A stretch of 64,000 bases of DNA from Chryseobacterium salivictor (lineage in GTDB: Bacteria > Bacteroidota > Bacteroidia > Flavobacteriales > Weeksellaceae): the NCBI RefSeq assembly GCF_004359195.1, contig NZ_CP037954.1, positions 806,001 through 870,000 of the forward strand. Reading direction: 5' to 3'. Below the pieces are notes generated by a model, which was not told the DNA's origin, did not search any database, and was given only the letters and a program-made list of their open reading frames with translations. Shown one piece after another: positions 26,811-33,231 of this stretch; position 1 is the stretch's first letter, and each line of letters opens with the position of its first letter. The translations under genes and the position numbers were made by a program.

Positions 26811-26846
26811 TAAATTTAAGATTTTTATTAGAATTCAAAGTAAAGG

Positions 26847-26863
26847 CAAAGTCTCCGACTTTG
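26847..26863. repeat. REP-like palindrome, copy 1
   Basis: CAAAGTC-TCC-GACTTTG forms a 7-bp stem with a 3-base loop. An identical copy lies at 27273-27289. This copy lacks the CCCCCGCTGC head. Confidence 0.6.
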
Positions 26864-26879
26864 AGCCTCTTCGATCTCA

Positions 26880-27150
26880 CTCCTCACCATTATTATATTT
26901 CCAAAACTCATTAGTTTCAGTGATGTTTATAATCGAAGAATCTGCCAATTTTATATTTTACAATCCTTTTCCGAAACATAGTTGCTTGCTTAAGAATAAA
27001 TATAATGTGGTGCTTTTTCAACCAAACCTGCTTCAATGGGATTACGAGGGATATAATTCAGTTGATCCCATAGGAAAGATAGCGTATAAATTTCTTCTGC
27101 GTTATTTCTATATTTCAAAAACTGACAATTTTTATTTGTGCCGTGAGTTT
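26880..27150 (-). pseudogene. RAYT transposase C-terminal remnant, copy A
   Basis: The minus-strand frame reads NCQFLKYRNNAEEIYTLSFL, WDQLNYIPRNPIEAGLVEKA, then PHYIYS and a stop, followed by ASNYVSE and, after a frame change, LADSSIINITET and FWKYNNGEE. The NPxEAG...YxYSSASNY...FWKY pattern is the C-terminal end of REP-associated Y1 transposases. The stop and frame change make it non-functional, and no start or catalytic region remains. Confidence 0.65.
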
Positions 27151-27261
27151 CGGTTGATTTTCGAAAACTTTGAACCATCCAATCACGCCGGATTTCTGGC
27201 TTCAACTGTATCCCACACCGACAACACCTCCAGCCCAAAAACATCTCCTCCAGCCAATAAA

Positions 27262-27289
27262 CCCCCGCTGCGCAAAGTCTCCGACTTTG
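27262..27289 (+). repeat. REP-like element with head, copy 2
   Basis: CCCCCGCTGC, then G, then the palindrome CAAAGTCTCCGACTTTG, at the boundary of the two tandem repeats. The same head precedes the palindrome at 24246-24272 on the other strand, and CCCGCTGCGCA also occurs at 25586-25596 without a palindrome. Confidence 0.6.
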
Positions 27290-27692
27290 AGCCTCTTCGA
27301 TCTCACTCCTCACCATTACTATATTTCCAAAACTCATTAGTTTCAGTGATGTTTATAATCGAAGAATCTGCCATTGTTATATTCAGCAATACTTTTCCAG
27401 AAAAGCAGTTGCTTGCTACACAATAAATATACTGCGCTACTTTTTTAAACCAGCCTCCGCTCATGGGATTAAGAGAGGTATAATTCAGTTGATCCCATAC
27501 AAAAGATAAGGTATAAATTTCTTCCGCGTGTTTTCAATATTTCAAAAATTGACAATTTTTATTCGTGCACTGACTTTCGGTTGCTTTTCGAAAACTTTCA
27601 ACCATCCAATCACGCCGGATTTCTGGCTTCAACTGTATCCCACACCGACAACACCTCCATCCCAAAAGCATCTCCCCCGGTCAATAAACATC
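27272..27692. repeat. Tandem imperfect repeat, unit B
   Basis: Second copy of the ~425-base unit. Its right end passes without a break into the 3' end of the intact 256-residue gene, which suggests that unit A and copy C at 25424 derive from this arrangement by duplication. Confidence 0.8.
27310..27590 (-). pseudogene. RAYT transposase C-terminal remnant, copy B
   Basis: The frame reads NCQFLKY, a stop, then KHAEEIYTLSFVWDQLNYTS, LNPMSGGWFKKVAQYIYCVA, SNCFSGKVLLNITMADSSII and ITETNEFWKYSNGEE before its natural stop. It is parallel to copy A but carries different substitutions, so the two have decayed independently since duplication. The NPMSGGW stretch replaces the usual NPVEAG. Confidence 0.65.
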
Positions 27693-28380
27693 CTTTCCCA
27701 TGAACCGTCGGATAAAATGAAACCCTAGCTACCGAAAACAAAATCCCGTTGCCTTCCGGTATTGTATCGAAAAGAATCTCAAAAGAATCTTCTTTGAAAT
27801 CAGGGGCGATAATCATTGGGGCCGCAAATACCTGTTGGTAAGCAAGCGCCTCAAAATCAAAACGGATCAAACCGACACGTACTTCCATAGCGTCTGCTTC
27901 CTCAGGAAATCCGGTTTCATCCGCTCTAAAGTCATGCACTTTTAAACTCCGGCTTTCCCAGTCAAATATATAGGGACACGGTAAAATAGCAGGCCGCTGA
28001 GGGGTGAAAATAAAATCCTCTAAAAGCTGTTTCCCCGATGTTGAAGAAATCCCATGAAAAACCGACCGCTTTCCTTTTTCTGAACTGTGATCACAATCTC
28101 TGATTGTTAAAAACAACTTCATAAGCCTCTGGTGTAATTTGCCGTCTTTATGACCGGCAAGAAAAGGTGCTATGGATTTTTTGAATTCCTTATTCACCTT
28201 AGAACAGGCCGTAAACTCGCTGCAGGTTTCACGTACCCTCGCCATATTTTTACCGTTCCTGATCGCATCACCGTTAAAACCGCCACCCGACATACGCGCC
28301 AGTGGTTCTCCGTCCTGCACATAAAAGTTCACCTCTCCTATCGTGCCTTTAAGTAAAATACCCCCGATCTGCTTTGCCAT
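27610..28380 (-). CDS. Uncharacterised Bacteroidota protein with duplicated 3' end
   Basis: A 256-residue soluble-looking protein with no signal peptide. The N-terminus MAKQIGGILLKGTIGEVNFY, then SGGGFNGDAIRNGKNMARVRE, belongs to an uncharacterised family I recall from Flavobacteriia (typical start: M-A-K/R-Q ... G-T-I/L-G ... F-Y, then N-R-x-R-E). The C-terminal half looks beta-rich. Its 3' end exists in two further truncated copies (27160-27270 and 25424-25620) next to RAYT scraps, so the family travels with, or is broken by, these elements. The function is unknown. Confidence 0.7.
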   Translation of the reverse strand: MAKQIGGILLKGTIGEVNFYVQDGEPLARMSGGGFNGDAIRNGKNMARVRETCSEFTACSKVNKEFKKSIAPFLAGHKDGKLHQRLMKLFLTIRDCDHSSEKGKRSVFHGISSTSGKQLLEDFIFTPQRPAILPCPYIFDWESRSLKVHDFRADETGFPEEADAMEVRVGLIRFDFEALAYQQVFAAPMIIAPDFKEDSFEILFDTIPEGNGILFSVARVSFYPTVHGKGCLLTGGDAFGMEVLSVWDTVEARNPA

Positions 28381-28445
28381 TGTAATTTATATTTAACATT
28401 GTTATAGTGATCGCTTCCTCTGGTCATCTCCATAGCAACCCGCAG

Positions 28446-28478
28446 TGTATGCTGACTGTATGCTGACTGTATGCTGAC
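28446..28478. repeat. Three copies of an 11-base repeat
   Basis: TGTATGCTGAC occurs three times without a gap, about 65 bases upstream of the 256-residue gene. Copy number may vary between strains. Confidence 0.9.
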
Positions 28479-28782
28479 CTGACTCCTCATATAAACCTTA
28501 CAATAAGCAGACAATTCTCTATCATCCGAACCCTGTTGAGGTTCCCTGAACATTTAATCCAAATCATTCACATGAAGAATAAAACCGCTTATATATCCAG
28601 ACTAAATTAGTAAATTATTTTCAATTACACAGCAAATCAAACACTTATAAAGCCAAACACATGACAAAGTCACAAACAATACAAAAATATAATAACTTCT
28701 GTATTTAAAACGATATCTTACTTCCACAGCATTACCAACTTCGTGTAGCATTACTGTTTAAAGAAATCTACTTTGGCTAACA

Positions 28783-28948
28783 GCCTGTTTAAATTTCATC
28801 AAAATTTCCCCTACCCTTACTTCGGCTTCGCTCAGCATAAAAAAGGGAGTAATTTTGATGAAATTTTCAGAGAATTTTTCCACCTTTTAGGGTTGGGAAA
28901 AAGAAAAATTCTTTGAAAGTTTCATTTTTGAATAATTTTTAAACAGGC
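28783..28948. repeat. MITE-like 166-base inverted-repeat element
   Basis: The ends are perfect 11-base inverted repeats (GCCTGTTTAAA / TTTAAACAGGC). Inside are a perfect 16-base inverted repeat (28791-28806 with 28851-28866) forming one large hairpin, and a second hairpin with arms AGAATTTTTC / GAAAAATTCT. No open reading frame is present, so any movement would need a transposase from elsewhere. The target duplication was not identified. Confidence 0.6.
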
Positions 28949-29189
28949 GCCAATTGTAAAGTCTTTACGCCGTAAAAAGCAAGAAAAAAGCCCGTTGGTA
29001 GATGAAATCTTGGCCTCGTCCACGACAGGATTAAAAATATTCATGATCCTTAAAACGGATATGCATAAAATGAATTCGACCTTTTACATCAATTAATTCT
29101 GGGATCTATCGTACAATACAATGGTTTGACTTTACATTTACCCAAAAACAGGCGCTCATTCCGAAAGCCATTCGTTTACAGAAAATAAC

Positions 29190-29230
29190 ACAAAAAAAAT
29201 CCTGACAATTAAATATTATCAGGATTATTA
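29190..29230 (-). terminator. Terminator of the act operon
   Basis: A stem AATCCTGA / TCAGGATT, extended by A-T pairs, with a run of eight T on the minus strand. It lies 25 bases after the actF stop, so the operon ends here. Confidence 0.88.
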
Positions 29231-29254
29231 CTATTGATTAAAACCATTAGAACT

Positions 29255-30586
29255 TTAGAAAGGGTATTCGTAAATTTTAGATTCGTGTAAGAAAGGGTTT
29301 CCTTCCGGAATTAATTTCAGTTTAGCCAAGGTGGTCATTACAACAAAGATGAAAGATCCTAAACCAAACAATACAGCCCCAAGATTGGTTAATAAACCGG
29401 TGATGTTTTGCCAGAAAGGTCCAACTGTTCCGGGCATTACCATATTATAATACACCAACCAGTGTCCGGTAATAACTATTACTGCCATCGTGGTCATCAC
29501 GGTGTAATTTCTCTTGATGCTTGAACTTACCATTACCGCTAAAGGAACTGCAAAATTGAATAATAAGATGGACCAGAACGCCCATGAATAATATTCAAAT
29601 CTACCGTAGAAATAATTTACTTCTTCAGGAATATTGGCGTACCAATACAACATAAACTGCGCAAACCAGGTATAAGTCCATAACATTGTAGATGCAAAAA
29701 GGAAAACTCCTAAATCGTGCAGGTGGTTATCATTGAACTGAGGCAAAAATCCTGCTTTCTTCAGATAAACACTGATCACCATAATTACAGCAATCGACGT
29801 TGCCAATGCACTTACCATCGCATACCAGATATACATTGTAGAATACCAGTGCGGGTCAATAGACATCAGCCAGTCCCACGCCCAGGCTGCTGAAGCGAAC
29901 CCGAAGAATGCAATGTAGCCAACGCTCCAGCTGTAGTAGCTTGCATATACTTTTCTGCTTTTTGTTTCATCTACTTTTTTAGAAAGAGACTTCAGTTTCC
30001 AGGCAAAGAATGATGCTCCCAACACATAGATCAGCGTTCTTACAACATAAAAAGGAATATTTAAAAAGGTCTTCTTTTCAAAAAGAATCGGATCAAAATT
30101 AACGCTTTTCGGATCGGTCAACTCAGGATCCATCCAATGGAAAAGATGTCCGATATGACTGACGTTCAACAGCATTATAATAATAATAACTGCACCTGCC
30201 CAAGGGATAAATGATGCTACCGCTTCCATCACTCTAAGGATAATAATGGACCATCCTGCGTGCGATGCGTTTTGAATACTGTAGAAAAATAATGCACAGC
30301 AACTTAAAGCAAAAAGAAAAACTGCAACCGTATGAACTGCTGCCAAAGGCTGATTTTTAAACTGCATTGTTGCATGCTCCAAATGGGCTGCGTGATCTTG
30401 TGGCCCCAACAGTTCGCTGGAATTGGAAGGAGTATTATTTCCGCCGGCGTGAACTGCCTCCATCATATGTTCAATCTGGGCATCATCAACTCCATGGTTC
30501 ATAAAGTAACCTGCTCCAAAAAGAACTGCTCCCAGGAGAATGAATACGATTGAATATAATCTTAATTTAGGTGAAAAACTATACAT
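29255..30586 (-). CDS. actF: Alternative complex III subunit ActF
   Basis: A 443-residue integral membrane protein with about ten helices, related to NrfD/PsrC like ActC. It is part of the quinol:cytochrome c oxidoreductase ACIII, which replaces the bc1 complex in many Bacteroidota. The N-terminal loop after the first helix is rich in His and Met (HMMEAVHAGG ... DHAAHLEHATMQ). The transmembrane core includes WAWDWLMSIDPHWYSTMYIW near residue 240. It is the last gene of actABCDEF and is followed by a terminator rather than by oxidase genes. Confidence 0.93.
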   Translation of the reverse strand: MYSFSPKLRLYSIVFILLGAVLFGAGYFMNHGVDDAQIEHMMEAVHAGGNNTPSNSSELLGPQDHAAHLEHATMQFKNQPLAAVHTVAVFLFALSCCALFFYSIQNASHAGWSIIILRVMEAVASFIPWAGAVIIIIMLLNVSHIGHLFHWMDPELTDPKSVNFDPILFEKKTFLNIPFYVVRTLIYVLGASFFAWKLKSLSKKVDETKSRKVYASYYSWSVGYIAFFGFASAAWAWDWLMSIDPHWYSTMYIWYAMVSALATSIAVIMVISVYLKKAGFLPQFNDNHLHDLGVFLFASTMLWTYTWFAQFMLYWYANIPEEVNYFYGRFEYYSWAFWSILLFNFAVPLAVMVSSSIKRNYTVMTTMAVIVITGHWLVYYNMVMPGTVGPFWQNITGLLTNLGAVLFGLGSFIFVVMTTLAKLKLIPEGNPFLHESKIYEYPF

Positions 30587-30601
30587 TTTTTTTACTCTTT
30601 T

Positions 30602-31312
30602 TTATTTTTTAGGACTCGTACTAGATTCTGCTGTTTTCGCCATTGGGGTAGCATTTGCAACCGCTGGGGTTGGAGCAGCAGTAAGCCCTCCTTTAAATTC
30701 ATTCATAATATACAAAGCGACTCTCCATTGATCACCAGGTTTTAATTGTCCCGCATAAGATCCCATTGAGTTTCTGCCGTGGGTCAAAACATAATGAACT
30801 GAACCAATGGTAATTTCGCGGTCTGCATATTTAGGAACTCCTGAATAAGCACCGCTTTGCACGATCGATCCCTGTCCGTCACCGCCGGTTCCGTGACAAG
30901 CCGAACAGGTCTTGTTGAAAAGGTCTTTCCCCCTTTCCAAATCTTTTGCCTGATTTGCAGGATCTAGTGGAGAAGCTGTTATTAATTTAGAAGCATCATA
31001 TCCTTCATTATATTCAAGCACAGTCATTGCAGTATTTGCGGCTGCATCTGTAAGTCCTTCTGGATTTTGTGCTACTGTTCCGTCTACGGGTCCTAAGCCC
31101 GTTCCGCCTCCTTGTTTAACAAATGCCGGAATTTCGTTCTCATGGTCAGAATAGGCAATGTCAGCTTTCATCAGGGGGTCATAAGCAACCGGAAAATACA
31201 TGTCGGGGAAATAGACCAAAGGTGGATTTCCCTTGCTGCAAGAACTTAAAGCAATTGCGGCACATCCTAAGATAGCTGTAATTTTAAATATATTCTTTGT
31301 CATTTTAAGCAT
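30602..31312 (-). CDS. actE: Alternative complex III subunit ActE, monohaem cytochrome c
   Basis: A 236-residue lipoprotein cytochrome (lipobox ALSSC) with one haem motif, CSACHG, near residue 138 and a Met-containing stretch (GRNSMGSYAGQL) for the distal ligand. ActE accepts electrons from ActA and hands them to the oxidase or a soluble carrier. The C-terminal 30 residues are Ala/Thr/Pro-rich and probably disordered. The ATG at 31312 overlaps the actD stop by 8 bases; a second ATG three codons in (31303) is equally possible. Confidence 0.93.
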   Translation of the reverse strand: MLKMTKNIFKITAILGCAAIALSSCSKGNPPLVYFPDMYFPVAYDPLMKADIAYSDHENEIPAFVKQGGGTGLGPVDGTVAQNPEGLTDAAANTAMTVLEYNEGYDASKLITASPLDPANQAKDLERGKDLFNKTCSACHGTGGDGQGSIVQSGAYSGVPKYADREITIGSVHYVLTHGRNSMGSYAGQLKPGDQWRVALYIMNEFKGGLTAAPTPAVANATPMAKTAESSTSPKK

Positions 31313-31826
31313 CTTTTACAGTTATTTCTTCAACTCCGGTATCAATCAGAATTTGTTTTACTGCATCTACATTATCGGTAACAAATTCCATCATAAATTT
31401 ATCATCGGTTGTTCTCGGATCAGGATTCTGAGGAGGACAGCCGGGATACATTTTATTTCTCGCCAGGAAAGTAAGGGACATCATGTGCGCCGCACAGAAT
31501 ACCATTAACTCAAACATCGGTACAACAAATGCCGGCATATTGGTTCCCCATTTAAAAGCGGGTTTACCACCGATATTCATCGGCCAGTCATGATTCATGG
31601 TATACCAGGTAACGAGAATCCCAATCGTTAGACCATATACTGCATAAATAAAAGCAGCATCAGAAATTCTTGTTTTTCTAAGACCTAAAGCTTTGTCAAG
31701 ACCATGTACAGGAAACGGCGTGTAAACTTCGTTTATTGCAATTCCTTTATCATTGAACGCTTTTACGCCATCTAACAAATCATCGTCATCGGCATAAATA
31801 CCGTATATTATTTTAGTGGTGCTCAT
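31305..31826 (-). CDS. actD: Alternative complex III subunit ActD (DUF3341)
   Basis: A 173-residue protein with the DUF3341 fold. An N-terminal ferredoxin-like part (KIIYGIYADDDDLLDGVKAF) is followed by two membrane helices (near residues 58-78 and 95-118) separated by a short loop (NIGGKPAFKWGTNMP). ActD is a membrane-anchored ACIII subunit. I start it at the ATG at 31826 because the family begins just before KIIYGIY; this overlaps the end of actC by 14 bases. A longer frame starts at 31856. Confidence 0.9.
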   Translation of the reverse strand: MSTTKIIYGIYADDDDLLDGVKAFNDKGIAINEVYTPFPVHGLDKALGLRKTRISDAAFIYAVYGLTIGILVTWYTMNHDWPMNIGGKPAFKWGTNMPAFVVPMFELMVFCAAHMMSLTFLARNKMYPGCPPQNPDPRTTDDKFMMEFVTDNVDAVKQILIDTGVEEITVKDA

Positions 31827-33213
31827 CTTCTTCTTCTTTTGCTTTATAGGTTTCACCTGATATTTTCAAGATCGTCTTCAGTTCAGCCTGCGCAATGACA
31901 GGGAAGGTTCTTGCGTATAATAAGAACAGTACTCCGAAGAAACCAATTGTTCCTAAATAAACCCCTACATCAATGATGCTCGGTTTAAACATCGTCCAGG
32001 AACTTGGCAGGTAATCTCTCGCGATGTTGATAACGATAATATCAAATCGTTCAAACCACATTCCGATATTAATAATTAATGCAATGATAAAAGTTGCCAT
32101 AATATTGGTTCTCACTTTTTTGAACCAGAATAATGCCGGTACGACCAGATTACAAATAATCAACGCCCAGAATGCCCACCAGTACGGACCGGTTGCAGCT
32201 CCCGGAGATAGATACGTAAAGTCTTCATATCTTGAACCGGAGTACCATGCGATGAAATATTCAGTTGCATAAGCTACCGTTACCATACCTCCTGTTACGA
32301 TAATTACAATGTTCATAATTTCGATATGGTACATGGTAATATAATCTTCTAGGTGAGCCACTTTTCTTGCGACCAATAAGAGCGTCTGCACCATTGCAAA
32401 TCCTGAGAAAATTGCTCCTGCAACGAAGTACGGCGGATAAATAGTGGAGTGCCATCCTTTAATTACCGAAGTAGCAAAGTCAAAAGATACCGTGGTGTGT
32501 ACCGAGAATACTAGTGGTGTTGCCAAACCTGCCAAAACCAAAGATAATTCTTCAAATCGCTGCCAGTGTTTTGCTTTTCCACCCCAACCGAATGAAAGGA
32601 AGGTATAGATTCTTTTGGTCCAGGGTGTTTTTGCACGGTCTCTGATCATCGCAAAATCCGGAATCAATCCCATGAACCAGAATACACTGGATACTGAGAA
32701 ATACGTAGAAATTGCAAATACGTCCCAAAGAAGCGGCGAGTTAAAGTTGGTCCAAAGTGAACCGAACTGGTTCGGTAAAGGGAATACCCAATATCCTACC
32801 CAAACTCTACCCATGTGAATGACCGGGAAGATAGCCGCCTGAACCACCGCGAAAATAGTCATCGCCTCCGCAGAACGGTTAACAGACATTCTCCATCTTT
32901 GTCTAAATAATAAGAGTACCGCAGAAATAAGAGTACCGGCATGACCGATCCCTACCCACCAAACGAAATTGGTGATATCCCAACCCCAGTTGTTAGTTCT
33001 GTTAAGACCCCAGGCACCAATACCGGTACCGATGGTGTACGCGATACAGCCGAATCCATAGATGAATAGAGCAAGTGCGATCCAGAAAGAAACCCACCAT
33101 AGTTTTCCTGCTCTTTCTTCTATAGGTCGCGCGATATCGTTTGAGATATCATGATAAGTCTTGTGACCAATTATTAAAGGTTCCCTTATCGGAGCTTCGT
33201 AATGTCCTGACAT
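31813..33213 (-). CDS. actC: Alternative complex III subunit ActC (NrfD/PsrC-like)
   Basis: A 466-residue membrane protein with about ten helices and the NrfD-family core. It forms the quinol-oxidising membrane part of ACIII with the Fe-S/molybdopterin-like subunit ActB. Recognisable stretches are WWVGIGHAGTLISAVLLLFRQ near residue 86, GFAMVQTLLLVAR and the aromatic loop GPYWWAFWALI. The C-terminus is acidic and His-containing (KEEEDEHH). The start is 18 bases after the actB stop. Confidence 0.95.
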   Translation of the reverse strand: MSGHYEAPIREPLIIGHKTYHDISNDIARPIEERAGKLWWVSFWIALALFIYGFGCIAYTIGTGIGAWGLNRTNNWGWDITNFVWWVGIGHAGTLISAVLLLFRQRWRMSVNRSAEAMTIFAVVQAAIFPVIHMGRVWVGYWVFPLPNQFGSLWTNFNSPLLWDVFAISTYFSVSSVFWFMGLIPDFAMIRDRAKTPWTKRIYTFLSFGWGGKAKHWQRFEELSLVLAGLATPLVFSVHTTVSFDFATSVIKGWHSTIYPPYFVAGAIFSGFAMVQTLLLVARKVAHLEDYITMYHIEIMNIVIIVTGGMVTVAYATEYFIAWYSGSRYEDFTYLSPGAATGPYWWAFWALIICNLVVPALFWFKKVRTNIMATFIIALIINIGMWFERFDIIVINIARDYLPSSWTMFKPSIIDVGVYLGTIGFFGVLFLLYARTFPVIAQAELKTILKISGETYKAKEEEDEHH

Positions 33214-33231
33214 TTTTTACCTATTTATTAT

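Larger units (their letters stand above)
25622..26830 (-). mobile_element. IS110-family insertion sequence, approximate ends
   Basis: The element consists of a DEDD transposase gene (25631-26635) and about 195 non-coding bases upstream of it. IS110 elements lack terminal inverted repeats and usually make no target duplication, so exact ends cannot be read here; the limits given are estimates. The left flank is a truncated gene copy and the right flank is a REP-containing tandem repeat. Confidence 0.7.
26846..27271. repeat. Tandem imperfect repeat, unit A
   Basis: About 425 bases, repeated directly by unit B at 27272 with roughly 85-90% identity by eye and nearly identical spacing of landmarks. 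Each unit has, left to right: a CAAAGTCTCCGACTTTG palindrome, the 3' part of a RAYT gene on the minus strand, and the tail of the 27610-28380 gene. Confidence 0.8.
28381..29189. other. 809-base non-coding stretch with repeats
   Basis: No convincing gene. It holds an 11-base triple repeat (28446-28478), a 166-base MITE-like inverted repeat (28783-28948), a TTTACG-C-CGTAAA palindrome near 28964, and a short plus-strand frame (about 28959-29096, K-S-L-R-R-K-K ... F-Y-I-N) without a plausible start, which could be a gene scrap. A 71-codon minus-strand frame across the triple repeat is not supported as a gene. Confidence 0.6.

Noticed and set aside
26990..27337. A 115-codon minus-strand frame as an intact small gene
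   Set aside because: Its second half is the C-terminal part of a RAYT and its first half is an out-of-frame gene tail; there is no catalytic region.
26806..27426. A 206-codon plus-strand frame across the tandem repeats
   Set aside because: It contains the same peptide twice because it reads the duplicated units, and it is antisense to recognisable RAYT and gene-tail sequence.
26846..27692. CRISPR array
   Set aside because: Only two long imperfect repeats of ~425 bases; no short repeats with regular spacers and no cas genes.
28338..28553. A 71-codon minus-strand frame over the triple repeat
   Set aside because: It overlaps the start of the 256-residue gene in another frame, contains the repeat, and has no recognisable features.
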